In this document: one piece after another, positions 35,340-45,165 of the stretch
Layout of the letters: each line of letters opens with the position of its first letter
How positions within the stretch are numbered: the stretch's first letter is position 1
From: JBDKVA01 sp039679375
Lineage (GTDB): Bacteria > Bacillota > Clostridia > Acetivibrionales > DTU013
Assembly: GCA_039679375.1 (NCBI GenBank)
Contig: JBDKVA010000131.1
Location: forward strand, 62,001 to 126,000
Length of the DNA stretch: 64,000 bases
Reading direction: 5' to 3'
Position numbers and translations under genes: made by a program
Notes under the pieces: generated by a model
Seen by the model: only the letters and a program-made list of their open reading frames with translations
The model's database searches: none
Told to the model about the DNA's origin: nothing

Positions 35340-35433
35340 ATTGAATGAACTAATTTTCTTGACGAATATCTTCGCAAACAGCAGTGATTCTATGATGTTT
35401 AAGAAGACAGGCGTGTAGAAAATTTCATTCAAT
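35340..35433 (+). repeat. R1 palindromic element, copy B
   Basis: 94 bp, same ends as copy A (ATTGAATGAACTAATTTTCT ... TCATTCAAT). The inner arms read CTTCGCAAACA and TGTTTAAGAAG: where copy A pairs CTGC with GCAG, this copy pairs CTTC with GAAG, a two-sided change that keeps pairing. It lies 9 bp past the hfq stop in the convergent lexA-hfq gap. Confidence 0.85.
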
Positions 35434-35442
35434 TAATTTACA

Positions 35443-35700
35443 TTAAATTGAGTTTATTTCCTTACTGACACTGTCATTAAAAATAAAGTTGACAACCTTC
35501 ATCGGACTGATCGTTGAAATAGCGTGCTTGTATACCAACTGCTGCCTGCCCTCCGTATCAAGTACAACAGTAAAGTTGTCGAAGCCTTTTACCATTCCTT
35601 TCAGCTGAAAACCATTTGTCAGATAAATGGTAACGGCAATATGTTCCTTCCTTACCTGATTCAAAAATACATCCTGTAAATTGATATTAGCCTTGTTCAC
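35443..35700 (-). CDS. hfq: RNA chaperone Hfq
   Basis: Sm-like hexameric RNA-binding protein. Sm1 region [20 protein letters not shown] with [20 protein letters not shown]; Sm2 motif VYKHAISTI. 85 aa from GTG 35700, which has AAGGAGG 8 bases upstream; the frame runs to 35730 but that would place the ribosome site inside the gene. Last gene of the miaB-ylbF-mutS-mutL-miaA-hfq run, right after miaA as in many bacteria. Confidence 0.95.
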   Translation of the reverse strand: MNKANINLQDVFLNQVRKEHIAVTIYLTNGFQLKGMVKGFDNFTVVLDTEGRQQLVYKHAISTISPMKVVNFIFNDSVSKEINSI

Positions 35701-35768
35701 TTGAAAATCCTCCTTAAATGAATAATTCATGCTTTTGTGATTTATTATATATAGGATTTAGTTTAATT

Positions 35769-36713
35769 CTACAAGATAATTCCAAATGTTGCAATACACT
35801 CTTGAATTATTTTTTGTGCAACCTCCCTAAAATCAGAATTCTCATTCATTTCCAGCCAATGTATTTCTTCCAACCTGTTGAACCAGGTCATTTGTCTTTT
35901 GGCATAATGCCGCGTATCCCGTTTCAGTATGTATATGGTTTCTTCCAGTGAGTGTTCGCCTTTCAAATAGCCGGCGATTTCCTTGTAACCTATCCCCTGC
36001 ATCGCCGTTGTACCTTTATCATAGCCAAGATCCATCAGTTTTCTTACTTCTTCTACCAAACCGGATTGAAGCATGTTGTCCACTCTTTTTTCTATCCTTT
36101 CGTAGAGCTTGCTCCGGTCCCATTTAAGGCCAAATACAATATACCGGTACGGTGGCGGTTCTTGCCTTGACAACCTGGCATGCTCCGAAATCGGTTTATT
36201 TGTATGAGTGTAAACTTCAATTGCCCTGATGACTCTTTTCACATCGTTTTCATGGATCTTTGATGCAGCTTCAGGGTCAATTGCAGCAAGCCTTTCATAC
36301 AAATGCCTGTTCCCCTTCTCTTTTGCTTCATTTTTCAGTGCTTCCCGTAATTCTTCGTCACAAATTGTTTCAGAGAAGTTGATATTGTATAGAAGGGAGT
36401 TGATATAAAGTCCTGTTCCGCCGACAACGATCGCCCGTTTTCCTTCGCTTAGTATTTGCGCTATGTATTTCAAAGCCAATTCCCGGTATTTCGCTACACT
36501 GAAATTCTCATCCGGATCCACTTCGTCAATCAAATAATGCCGGATCCCGGCTCTCTCTCCGGCATCGGGCTTTGCTGTGCCGATATCCATATACCGGTAT
36601 ATCTGCATGGAATCAGACGAGACGATGCTTGCGCCAATTCTCTTTGCCAGTTCGATCGACACTCCTGTTTTTCCGGAAGCTGTCGGGCCTACGAGTACGA
36701 TCACAGGCTCCAT
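35769..36713 (-). CDS. miaA: tRNA dimethylallyltransferase MiaA
   Basis: Adds the isopentenyl group to A37 of tRNAs reading UNN codons, the substrate for MiaB encoded upstream. P-loop LVGPTASGKTGVS, catalytic Asp region SSDSMQIYRYMDIGTAKP, VGGTGLYINSLLY and the C-terminal RQMTWFNRLEEIHWLE. 314 aa, normal. Lies between mutL and hfq. Confidence 0.96.
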   Translation of the reverse strand: MEPVIVLVGPTASGKTGVSIELAKRIGASIVSSDSMQIYRYMDIGTAKPDAGERAGIRHYLIDEVDPDENFSVAKYRELALKYIAQILSEGKRAIVVGGTGLYINSLLYNINFSETICDEELREALKNEAKEKGNRHLYERLAAIDPEAASKIHENDVKRVIRAIEVYTHTNKPISEHARLSRQEPPPYRYIVFGLKWDRSKLYERIEKRVDNMLQSGLVEEVRKLMDLGYDKGTTAMQGIGYKEIAGYLKGEHSLEETIYILKRDTRHYAKRQMTWFNRLEEIHWLEMNENSDFREVAQKIIQECIATFGIIL

Positions 36714-36766
36714 GAATTCTGACGAACCCCCTCTCCATTTACCAATTGTACCCAGTACACTATTAT

Positions 36767-38779
36767 TTATACAATACGTTTAAACAATTTTTCAAGTTCA
36801 TATCGTTTGACGCGAAGTATTGCGGGCCGTCCATGCGGGCATGTATAAGGATTCTCGAGTTCCGACAGTTTATGCAGCAAAGCCTCGATTTCCCGTTCAT
36901 CCAGTTTCTTATGCGCTTTGACGGCTGACTTGCATGCCATCGTGTATAATAGCTCGTCGGCTGAAGCATTTTTATGTGCATTGCTTTCATTTATCACGAA
37001 ATCAAGTGTGTTCAGGAATAGTTCTCTGGCGTTCAAACCATCATCGTCAAACGGAGCGGAACGCAGAATGATGGAATTCACACCGAAGCTTTCGTATGTA
37101 AAACCCAGTTTTTCAAAGAACGGCGACTCGCTTAAGGCAAACTGGCATTCTCCGGCAGTCAGCTCAATCGGGATCACCGATATCAGCGTCTGAGAGACCG
37201 GTTCATTTTTTTCATATGCCGCTTTCAATTCTTCGTACCGGATCCGTTCATGGGCAGCGTGCTGGTCAAGCAGAAGCAGCTCATCTTCCCGCTCAAGCAG
37301 GATATAGGTGAAGAAAGCCTGGCCTATCAGCCTTGTCCCTTCAAACAGATTCTTATTTGCCGTTTTCTGTCCGGATGCTTCAGCAGCTTTATGTGCATCC
37401 GCCAGTTCCGCAGTGCTTTCATTTATTCTGTTTCCATATTCCATTTTACTTTCAGAGACAACTCCGGTTCCGGCAGATGCCTCCTTAGTAAGATTTCCCG
37501 GGGAAACACATTTGTTTTCATTATTATCTGCTATTGCCGTACTTACTTCGTGTACAGCATTCTGCATATCGGAATGATCTTCCGAATTGGCTGCCATTCG
37601 GTTGTTTTCTGAAATCGTAATTGCTTTATTATCCAACTTTCCGGCTATGGCATCCGCTCTTTTTTGATCCAATTCCTTTTTGACCCATTCGAACGATTGT
37701 TGTGTAAATGTTGGTTTTTCAGCCGTCCGGTCTACAAAGTTATATGCCTTTTTGTCCTCTTTACTATTTGCTGAAACGGTTCGTATGGACGTTTGTGACA
37801 AAAGTGCGCTGTTAACCGCATGGTAAACTGCCCGATATATATCCTGTTCACTGGAGAATTTTACTTCCATTTTGGACGGATGGACATTGACATCTGTTAA
37901 GGCCGGATTCAGCCGGATATCGAGCAATGCGAAGGCGTATTTGTTTTTCATCAGGAATGTTTCGTATGCGGCATCCAGTGCTGCCGTTATAGTTTTACTC
38001 CTGATATACCTCCTGTTGATATAAAAGGACTGCTGATTTCTGCTTGATCGTGATAATTCGGCCTTTCCCACATACCCATAAATTTTTACACGAGTATCAT
38101 CATAATTTATTTCGACCAGCTGTTTCGAAACCTCGGCGCCATAAACGCTGAATATGGCGCTCTTTAAATCTCCATTACCTGGGGTATGCAAAAGGACGGC
38201 GCCATTGCTGACCAACTTGAATGAAATGTCCGGATATCCAAGGGACAACCGACTCAAAACATCTGCTACATAACCTGCTTCTGTGGAATCTTTTTTCAGG
38301 AACTTATATCTTGCAGGCGTATTGAAAAACAGCTCCTTTACCGTAATTGTCGTGCCGACAGGACATCCTATCGGCTTTACATTTATTACATTTCCGCCCT
38401 TCACTTCTATGCCGGTTCCCTGGATTGCACTTTTTACCCTTGTAGAGAGCTGAACAGCCGAAACAGCTGCGATGCTTGCCAGAGCCTCACCTCTGAAGCC
38501 CATGCTGGAGATGGATTCAAGATCGTCAGCCCTTCTGATTTTACTTGTCGCATGGCGTTCAAATGCTATTTCAACATCATCGTCCGCGATGCCTCCTCCA
38601 TTATCGATCACGCGGATAAATGAAATGCCGCCGTTCCTGATTTCCACCTGGATAACGGTCGCTCCTGCATCTATCGAATTTTCAACGAGCTCCTTGATCA
38701 CGGAAGCCGGCCTTTCAATTACTTCGCCCGCAGCTATTTTATTTGCCGTGTTTTCATCCAGTATGATGATTTTACCCAT
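36767..38779 (-). CDS. mutL: DNA mismatch repair protein MutL
   Basis: GHKL ATPase that couples MutS to strand incision. ATPase motifs ELVENSIDAGA, RVIDNGGGIADDD, GFRGEALASIA. A polar linker of about 130 residues precedes the C-terminal domain, which has the endonuclease motif LLDQHAAHERIRYEE plus ACKSAVKAHKKLD and CPHGRPAI, so it is a nicking-type MutL. ATG 38779; the frame starts with TTG 38791 overlapping the mutS stop. About 670 aa. Confidence 0.96.
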   Translation of the reverse strand: MGKIIILDENTANKIAAGEVIERPASVIKELVENSIDAGATVIQVEIRNGGISFIRVIDNGGGIADDDVEIAFERHATSKIRRADDLESISSMGFRGEALASIAAVSAVQLSTRVKSAIQGTGIEVKGGNVINVKPIGCPVGTTITVKELFFNTPARYKFLKKDSTEAGYVADVLSRLSLGYPDISFKLVSNGAVLLHTPGNGDLKSAIFSVYGAEVSKQLVEINYDDTRVKIYGYVGKAELSRSSRNQQSFYINRRYIRSKTITAALDAAYETFLMKNKYAFALLDIRLNPALTDVNVHPSKMEVKFSSEQDIYRAVYHAVNSALLSQTSIRTVSANSKEDKKAYNFVDRTAEKPTFTQQSFEWVKKELDQKRADAIAGKLDNKAITISENNRMAANSEDHSDMQNAVHEVSTAIADNNENKCVSPGNLTKEASAGTGVVSESKMEYGNRINESTAELADAHKAAEASGQKTANKNLFEGTRLIGQAFFTYILLEREDELLLLDQHAAHERIRYEELKAAYEKNEPVSQTLISVIPIELTAGECQFALSESPFFEKLGFTYESFGVNSIILRSAPFDDDGLNARELFLNTLDFVINESNAHKNASADELLYTMACKSAVKAHKKLDEREIEALLHKLSELENPYTCPHGRPAILRVKRYELEKLFKRIV

Positions 38780-38787
38780 AAAACATT

Positions 38788-41403
38788 TCAACCCTTCTTT
38801 GCTTTTTGCTGCAGACGGTACAGCACATTCATCGCGTCCAGAGGCGTTATTGCCGAGACATCGATATTTTTCAGTTCATCAAGTGCTTCCTTACCTGATT
38901 TATCTTCATTTCCGTTTCCAAAGTACATTTCAACCTGGCCGTCAAGCGGAACTTTCCGCCTCCTGATCCGGTGTTTGCTGATATCCGCATCCTCCAGTTC
39001 CTTAAGGAGCTCTTTTGCCCTGTCTATGACGGGCTGGGGGATACCGGCCAGCCTTGCCACCTGTATTCCGTAGCTGCCGTCGGCCCCTCCGCGCATGATT
39101 TTTCTGAGGAAAATGATGTCCTCTCCCTTTTCCTTTACTGCAATACAATAATTTTTAATACCGCTCATCTTACCCTCAAGCTCCGTAAGCTCATGGTAGT
39201 GAGTGGCGAATAATGTCCTGCTCCCTACCTTCTCACTGTCTGAAATATACTCAATGACAGACCATGCAATGCTGAGACCGTCAAAGGTACTTGTCCCCCT
39301 GCCGATCTCATCCAGTACAAGCAGGCTCCGTTTCGTCGCATTTTCCAATATCCCTGCCACCTCGGACATCTCAACCATGAATGTGCTCTGCCCTGCCGCC
39401 AGATCATCCGATGCGCCGACCCTTGTGAAAATCCTGTCTACTACACCGATCACGGCAGAATTTGCAGGGACAAAGCTGCCTATCTGCGCCATCAGGACAA
39501 TCTGGGCAACCTGCCTCATATAGGTTGATTTGCCTGCCATGTTGGGTCCGGTAATAATGGAAAGCCTGTCATCCTCCATGTCAAGAAATGTGTCATTGGG
39601 CACAAAAGCGCCCTGCTCCATCATCTTTTCTACGACAGGATGACGGCCTGCCTCGATTTTGATCACTCCATCGCTATTCACTTCCGGCTTGCAATAATTC
39701 TCACGGTCTGCAACCTCGGCAAGCGAACAGAGGACATCCAGTTCGGCAATGCATGCAGCGGTCGTTTTAATTCTACCTACCTGTGATGCTATGCTTTCTC
39801 TGACCCCGGTAAACAGCCTGTATTCCAGCTCGACGATCTTTCCCTCCGCACCCAGGATGGTCTCTTCCATTTCCTTCAGCTCCTGCGTCACAAACCGTTC
39901 GCAGTTGGCAAGTGTCTGTTTCCGGATATATTCCGGAGGTATTAGATGGAAGTAGGATTTCGTGACTTCAAGATAATATCCGAATACTTTTGTAAAGCCT
40001 ATTTTTAAATTTTTAATGCCTGTTTTTTCTCTTTCGGCAGCTTCCAGAGATGCGATCCACTGCTTCCCATCCGTTGTGGCAAGTCTTAGCCTGTCTACTT
40101 CTTCGTCATATCCGCTTTTAATGATTCCGCCCTCTTTTACGGATACGGGCGGATCGTCCATAATAGACTTTTCAATGAGCGTACAAACATCCTCAAGGCT
40201 GTCCATCATGCTATTGCACTTGACTGCCAGTTCAGATCCGCAGCTTCCAAGAATCCCTTTTACATAGGGAACCTGACCAAGCGAATTCCTGAGAGCGATC
40301 AGATCCCTGCAATTGGCGCTGCCCAGTACGATCTTTCCCATCAGCCTCTCAATGTCGTGCACTTTTTTGAAAAGGTCGCGCAGCTCCATGCGCACCATGA
40401 ATTTGTCCTTGAACTCGGACACGGCTTCAAGCCTCTCGGAAATATCGCCTGTATTGACAAGGGGCTGTTCCACCCATTTTCTAAGCGTCCTCGCCCCCAT
40501 GGAAGTCATCGTTCTGTCCAGCACCCACAGAAGCGTACCCTTCCGGGCCTTTTCCCTCATGGTTTCCGTGAGTTCCAGATTCCTTCTTGTGGATATATCC
40601 AGCATCATATATTCTTCGAGCTTATAAGGAGTGATTTTTTGAATATGCTCAAGTCCGGCCTTTTGCGTCTGCTCCAGATAATACAGCAATGCTCCGCAGG
40701 CATTGCTGCAAAGCTCCGCGGTATCTTCCACCCATGCACCTGTCCCAAGCATCCTGTCCAGTGTTTCCGATGTAAAACGGTCCTCAAAGCACGAATCATC
40801 AAGAGGCGATATATAGGAATTAAAGCGTCTTCTGATCTTTTCCAGTACTTCAGACGTCTGAAAGAATGTTTTATTTGTAATGATCTCGGCAGGAGAGTAT
40901 TTCGCGATTTCGTCCAGCAGCTTGTTCACTGTATTTCCCCACGTAATTCTTGCCGTTGAAAATTCACCAGTAGAAACGTCGACAATCGCAAGTCCGAACA
41001 TGTGGCCTTTTGAGTATATGGACACAAGGTAATTGTTCTTTTTTTCATCAAGCATCGTCATATCGGTTACCGTACCCGGTGTGACGATCTTAACTACTTC
41101 CCTTTTTACAAGTCCTATTGCAAGCGCCGGATCTTCTACCTGTTCACAAATCGCTACCTTGTAGCCCTTATTGATCAAACGCGAAATATATCCATCCACC
41201 GCATGAAAAGGAACTCCGCACATGGGAGCCCTCTCATCCAAACCACAATCCTTTCCGGTCAGCGTTATTTCAAGTTCTCTTGACGCAAGAACCGCATCGT
41301 CAAAAAACATCTCATAAAAATCGCCTATCCTGAACATGAGAATGCAATCCTTTTGCTGTTCTTTTATATCCAGGTATTGCTGCATCATTGGTGTAACAGG
41401 CAT
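38788..41403 (-). CDS. mutS: DNA mismatch repair protein MutS
   Basis: Mismatch sensor. Phe-X-Glu wedge in MFRIGDFYEMFFDDA, connector and lever domains, ATPase Walker A TGPNMAGKSTYMRQ, signature ASDDLAAGQSTFMVEM, Walker B LLVLDEIGRGTST and ATHYHELTELE. 871 aa. The stop abuts mutL. R1 copy C sits just upstream, between it and the ylbF-like gene. Confidence 0.97.
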   Translation of the reverse strand: MPVTPMMQQYLDIKEQQKDCILMFRIGDFYEMFFDDAVLASRELEITLTGKDCGLDERAPMCGVPFHAVDGYISRLINKGYKVAICEQVEDPALAIGLVKREVVKIVTPGTVTDMTMLDEKKNNYLVSIYSKGHMFGLAIVDVSTGEFSTARITWGNTVNKLLDEIAKYSPAEIITNKTFFQTSEVLEKIRRRFNSYISPLDDSCFEDRFTSETLDRMLGTGAWVEDTAELCSNACGALLYYLEQTQKAGLEHIQKITPYKLEEYMMLDISTRRNLELTETMREKARKGTLLWVLDRTMTSMGARTLRKWVEQPLVNTGDISERLEAVSEFKDKFMVRMELRDLFKKVHDIERLMGKIVLGSANCRDLIALRNSLGQVPYVKGILGSCGSELAVKCNSMMDSLEDVCTLIEKSIMDDPPVSVKEGGIIKSGYDEEVDRLRLATTDGKQWIASLEAAEREKTGIKNLKIGFTKVFGYYLEVTKSYFHLIPPEYIRKQTLANCERFVTQELKEMEETILGAEGKIVELEYRLFTGVRESIASQVGRIKTTAACIAELDVLCSLAEVADRENYCKPEVNSDGVIKIEAGRHPVVEKMMEQGAFVPNDTFLDMEDDRLSIITGPNMAGKSTYMRQVAQIVLMAQIGSFVPANSAVIGVVDRIFTRVGASDDLAAGQSTFMVEMSEVAGILENATKRSLLVLDEIGRGTSTFDGLSIAWSVIEYISDSEKVGSRTLFATHYHELTELEGKMSGIKNYCIAVKEKGEDIIFLRKIMRGGADGSYGIQVARLAGIPQPVIDRAKELLKELEDADISKHRIRRRKVPLDGQVEMYFGNGNEDKSGKEALDELKNIDVSAITPLDAMNVLYRLQQKAKKG

Positions 41404-41436
41404 TTCCCCGACCTCACTTATACCAGTTCTATCTAT

Positions 41437-41530
41437 ATTGAATGAACTAATTTTCTTTACGAATGGCTGCGCAAACAGCAGTGATTCTATTATGTTTGCG
41501 AAGACAGGCGTTTAGAAAATTTCATTCAAT
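41437..41530 (+). repeat. R1 palindromic element, copy C
   Basis: 94 bp with the standard R1 ends and the inner arms CTGCGCAAACA / TGTTTGCGAAG (one mismatch). It lies inside the probable miaB-to-hfq operon, between the ylbF-like stop and mutS, so it is transcribed. ATCTA occurs on both sides but I do not regard that as a proven target duplication because the other copies lack it. Confidence 0.85.
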
Positions 41531-41543
41531 TAATCTAATTCTA

Positions 41544-41936
41544 TTAATGGGACCCGCCGCAGCTTCCGCCGCATGAGGAGCATTTTGAAGGTGAACATGC
41601 TTCCTCACCCGTAATGGAAAAAGTGATCACATCATTAATATTTTTCATCATACTGTCAAATGCATTCTTTGCATCAAGATATTCAAGTGTGACCGGATAG
41701 ATATTCAGTTCGGACTGCTTTGCCATGAGCATATCCTTTATTTCACTTATCCGGATTTCACCTTTTTTTTCTCTTGTCGCCTTAACCAATTCGATCTGGA
41801 GCAGCCTGTAATCCTCCATCAGCCCCATTCCCCGGTCATCTGCCTCCAATGAGATTTCGGCTTTTTTCAATCTTTGCAGCTCAAGCGATTCTCCGATCGT
41901 TTCTCCCAATTCCCTTGCTTTGATCAATACGTCCAT
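41544..41936 (-). CDS. YlbF/YmcA family protein with Cys-rich tail
   Basis: 130 aa. Helical YlbF/YmcA (Com_YlbF) fold: VLIKARELGETIGESLELQ, followed by EYLDAKNAFDSMMKNINDV. The tail EACSPSKCSSCGGSCGGSH carries four Cys and a His and could hold a metal or Fe-S cluster. In Bacillus, YlbF-YmcA-YaaT form an Fe-S complex influencing RNase Y and development. Here it lies between miaB and mutS in a tight cluster. Confidence 0.8.
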   Translation of the reverse strand: MDVLIKARELGETIGESLELQRLKKAEISLEADDRGMGLMEDYRLLQIELVKATREKKGEIRISEIKDMLMAKQSELNIYPVTLEYLDAKNAFDSMMKNINDVITFSITGEEACSPSKCSSCGGSCGGSH

Positions 41937-42015
41937 TTTATTATCAAACCCTTCCGCTTAATTTTATAGATTCCCATACCATGCACTGTTCCTCATAATG
42001 AAATCATAAGCAAAT

Positions 42016-43425
42016 TTACACGAGCTTTCCCATAAGCGACCATGTGCCGGCATTTTCGATCCTTACATCCACAAGCCTGCCTGTCAGGTCCGTACTTCCT
42101 TCAAAATTTACTATCTTATTCGTCCTTGTGCGTCCTCCCAGCATATTGATACTGTTTTTGCTGGGTCCTTCCACCAGCACTTCCACAACCCTGCCGTACA
42201 GCTGGTCATTCAGTTCCTTACCGATACGGTTCTGGAGACTCAAAAGCTCATCGAACCTTCTCTTTTTGTCCTCTTCACAAACCTGGTCCTCCTTCTCCGC
42301 CGCCGGTGTGCCGGTTCTTTTCGAGTAGAGGAATGTATATACATAATCGAATTTAATTTTATCAATGAGGTCAAGCGTCTGTTCAAAATCCTCGTCGCTC
42401 TCACCAGGATAGCCAACTATAATATCGGTCGTCAAAGCAATCCCCGGAACCTGTCCCCGAATTTTACCCGCCAATCCGATATAATGCTCCCTTGTATACT
42501 TCCTGTTCATTTCCTTTAAAATGGTATTGCTGCCGGCTTGCACAGGGAGGTGCAAATGTTCGCACACCTTGCTGCAATCCCGCATTGCGTAAATCAGCTC
42601 ATCCGACAGATCTTTCGGGTGAGAGGTCATAAACCGCACTCTCTCAATTCCCTCCACTTTCTCAAGACTGCGTAGAAGGCTTGCAAAGCTGCTTCCGTCA
42701 TTCAGATCCATCCCATAGGAATTGACATTCTGCCCAAGAAGCGTGATTTCCTTAAAGCCCTGATGCCCAAGAAGCCTGGCTTCATCGAGGATATCGCCGA
42801 TTCTCCTGCTTCTCTCTCTTCCTCTGACATAGGGTACGATACAGTACGAACAAAAATTGTTGCAGCCATACATGATCGTAAGCCATGCCTTTATGCCCTG
42901 CTCCCGTCTGATCGGCATCCCTTCGGCGATCAATCCGTCCGAGCTGCCGACATTAGCAACCGGCGCTTTGGAAGTGAGTGTTTTATAAAGTAATTCCGGA
43001 AATTTATGAATATTGTGCGTACCGAATATCAGATCGACCTGCCTGTATTTTTTTAAAATATGGTCTACAATGTCCTTTTGCTGCATCATGCAGCCGCAAA
43101 GCGCGATCATCATATCGGGTCTGCGGTTTTTCAGCGCCTTCAGCGATCCCAGATGTCCATATACCTTCAATTCGGCATTTTCTCTGACACAGCAGGTATT
43201 ATACAGTATCAGGTCACATTCTTCCAGCTTTTCCGTATACGTATATCCCATGGCTTCCAGCATTCCGGCAAGCTTTTCGGAGTCATTTTCGTTCATCTGG
43301 CAGCCGAACGTACTGATGTTGTACTTTTTGTCAGCTTCAGGATTCATCTCATGCACTGAGTGCATGAACGCATCCTGCCTGGTCATCTCCTCCTCGGGAA
43401 CCAGTATGTTTTCTCTTTTGCCCAA
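42016..43425 (-). CDS. miaB: tRNA-2-methylthio-N6-dimethylallyladenosine synthase MiaB
   Basis: Radical-SAM enzyme that methylthiolates i6A37. N-terminal UPF0004 domain with cluster Cys (STFGCQMNENDS, YNTCCVREN, ALCGCMMQQ), radical-SAM CNNFCSYCIVPYVRGRERSR, and a C-terminal TRAM domain (VVEVLVEGPSK ... TNKIVNFEG). 469 aa. First gene of the miaB-ylbF-mutS-mutL-miaA-hfq group; both A37 modification enzymes are thus in one operon. Confidence 0.96.
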   Translation of the reverse strand: MGKRENILVPEEEMTRQDAFMHSVHEMNPEADKKYNISTFGCQMNENDSEKLAGMLEAMGYTYTEKLEECDLILYNTCCVRENAELKVYGHLGSLKALKNRRPDMMIALCGCMMQQKDIVDHILKKYRQVDLIFGTHNIHKFPELLYKTLTSKAPVANVGSSDGLIAEGMPIRREQGIKAWLTIMYGCNNFCSYCIVPYVRGRERSRRIGDILDEARLLGHQGFKEITLLGQNVNSYGMDLNDGSSFASLLRSLEKVEGIERVRFMTSHPKDLSDELIYAMRDCSKVCEHLHLPVQAGSNTILKEMNRKYTREHYIGLAGKIRGQVPGIALTTDIIVGYPGESDEDFEQTLDLIDKIKFDYVYTFLYSKRTGTPAAEKEDQVCEEDKKRRFDELLSLQNRIGKELNDQLYGRVVEVLVEGPSKNSINMLGGRTRTNKIVNFEGSTDLTGRLVDVRIENAGTWSLMGKLV

Positions 43426-43446
43426 TGATATCCTCCATCTATATTA

Positions 43447-43540
43447 ATTGAATGAAATTCTCTAAACGCCTGTCTTCGCAAACATCATAGAATCACTGCT
43501 GTTTGCGCAGCCATTCGTAAAGAAAATTAGCTCATTCAAT
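43447..43540 (-). repeat. R1 palindromic element, copy D
   Basis: 94 bp in the opposite orientation to copies A-C, followed at 43544-43558 by an additional R1 end (ATTGAATGAAATTT), as if a second copy had been lost. It lies just upstream of miaB in the promoter region. Confidence 0.85.
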
Positions 43541-43569
43541 ATTAATTGAATGAAATTTCACTTTACCTA

Positions 43570-43720
43570 TTATACCATGATTTCCACAGAAATCATGGTA
43601 TAAATGCCCATGCGCGTTTCGGCGCCACGCTCTTTGGCCGAAAATTTCGCGCGGGCGGCTAATTTCCGCGGAGCGGTATAATGTATCTGCATTACGGCCC
43701 ATATGCAGATACATTATACC
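43570..43720. repeat. Compound hairpin element overlapping the end of nagZ
   Basis: Begins with a perfect 15-bp stem (43570-43584 / 43589-43603, arms TTATACCATGATTTC and GAAATCATGGTATAA), continues with a GC-rich stretch containing TTTCGGC / GCCGAAA and GCGCG / CGCGC pairings, and ends with a perfect 18-bp stem (43675-43692 / 43703-43720). TTATACCAT occurs at both outer ends. Base composition differs sharply from the surroundings. No T-run follows either large stem. Looks like an inserted structured element. Confidence 0.7.
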
Positions 43721-45050
43721 ATTTGCTCAAAACCTCATCAATTTTTTTGTTGATCTCATCCACATTCACCGAAGGTGTTTGATCATCCTTCAATCCGTAC
43801 TTGCTTTTCAGCTTCAGGATTCTTAAAACACTCTCGTCGATCCTTTTTTCCGGTACTGTGCCATTTATCACGGCAGTCTTCAATGCGCTGATCGCGTCCA
43901 ACTGGTTATTATAGCCATGGCAGACCAGTATGATATCGCTGCCGGCGCTGACCGATCTTGTAACGGCGCTGCCGATTGCATAATTTTTATCGATCGCATC
44001 CATCGTCATATCATCTGTGATGACCACTCCGCTGAAATTCATTTTCTCCCGTAAAATATCTGTTATAATGGTTTTTGATAAGGATGCAGGGTATTTGGGA
44101 TCAATGCGCTGCATCAGTATGTGAGCAATCATCACTGCATCAGCCTGGCTATTGATGGCAGCCTCAAAAGGGATGAACTCAAATTTCTCCAGTCTGTCCA
44201 TGTCATAGCCGACTGACGGCAATCCGACATGCGAATCAACCGATGTATCTCCGTGCCCCGGGAAATGCTTGACAACCGGGATCACCCCTTTAGTCCGGAT
44301 ACCGTTCATTGTCTGAACTCCTAATTTGCTTACAATTTGAGGTTCTGTCCCAAAAGACCTGTCCGCGATCACAGTATTTTCAGGATTACTGAAGATGTCA
44401 AGGACCGGCGCAAAATCCATATTAAAACCGAAAGCACTTATCTCTTCGGCTATGATACTGCCAATGCTGTAAGAAAAATCGCCGTTATTGACTTTACCGA
44501 TCTCTTCATTGGATGGAAACTTGTGCAGCTCCCCAGGCATCCTGCTTATCCTTCCGCCTTCCTCGTCAACAGATATGAACAATGGAGTTGAATTTCCAGA
44601 ATTGGCCTTCTTTATTGAATTGATCAGCTTGAGTAACTGATCTGCGTTCTTTACATTATTGCCGAATAAAATGACGCCGCCGATATGATAATCCTGAATC
44701 ATGCTTTTAATGCTGTCATTTAACGCATATCCCTTAAATCCGACAATGAACATCTGGCCAATTTTTTCGTCCAGTGTCATTGCCTTGATTTTCCCGATCA
44801 TGCTGTCATAATCATCCCTATGGCTGCCAGTCACTGTGGTTGCGCCAGCGGTAGAGGTTTGTCCGTTTTCCGCCGGTCCGGTAGTGTTATCGGTAATTGT
44901 TGTTCCATTTATCGTCAAACTGTTTTCAACAGTTCGTCCATCATCCGATGTTGCATTATGAACCCCACCTGTACCTCCTTTTGTACAGCAGGAAACCAGT
45001 GCAGCTATTGTCAAAAAGCCTATAACCAATATTGCGATTCCTTTTTTCAT
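43692..45050 (-). CDS. nagZ: GH3 beta-N-acetylhexosaminidase lipoprotein (NagZ-like)
   Basis: Probable cell-surface enzyme cleaving GlcNAc from muropeptides. Lipobox AALVSC after a hydrophobic segment (GIAILVIGFLTI); GH3 motifs ISVDEEGGRISRMPG, FAPVLDIFSNPENTVIADRS, and KHFPGHGDTSVDSHVGLP, the NagZ His-Asp catalytic loop; nucleophile Asp in VVITDDMTMDAI. Start ATG 45050 gives a proper signal; the frame runs to 45209, overlapping pyrE, with repetitive GRAAGKT/GRSAGKT residues that look non-native. The last nine residues and the stop are encoded by the 18-bp hairpin. Confidence 0.85.
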   Translation of the reverse strand: MKKGIAILVIGFLTIAALVSCCTKGGTGGVHNATSDDGRTVENSLTINGTTITDNTTGPAENGQTSTAGATTVTGSHRDDYDSMIGKIKAMTLDEKIGQMFIVGFKGYALNDSIKSMIQDYHIGGVILFGNNVKNADQLLKLINSIKKANSGNSTPLFISVDEEGGRISRMPGELHKFPSNEEIGKVNNGDFSYSIGSIIAEEISAFGFNMDFAPVLDIFSNPENTVIADRSFGTEPQIVSKLGVQTMNGIRTKGVIPVVKHFPGHGDTSVDSHVGLPSVGYDMDRLEKFEFIPFEAAINSQADAVMIAHILMQRIDPKYPASLSKTIITDILREKMNFSGVVITDDMTMDAIDKNYAIGSAVTRSVSAGSDIILVCHGYNNQLDAISALKTAVINGTVPEKRIDESVLRILKLKSKYGLKDDQTPSVNVDEINKKIDEVLSKWYNVSAYGP

Positions 45051-45165
45051 CCGCTTCACGTTTTGGGGCTGGCCGCCGGTCTTACCTGCTGATCGCCCAT
45101 GCATCCCGGGCTGATCGCAGGTCTTGCCTGCCGCTCGTCCATACATCCGGTTACACCGCCCTGGC

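Noticed and set aside
40357..40959. 200-codon plus-strand frame inside mutS.
   Set aside because: Shadow of the MutS coding strand; no recognisable motifs.
41432..41536. ATCTA on both sides of R1 copy C as a target duplication.
   Set aside because: Copies A, B and D do not show matching flanks; TCTA before the left end is shared by three copies, so it may belong to the element.
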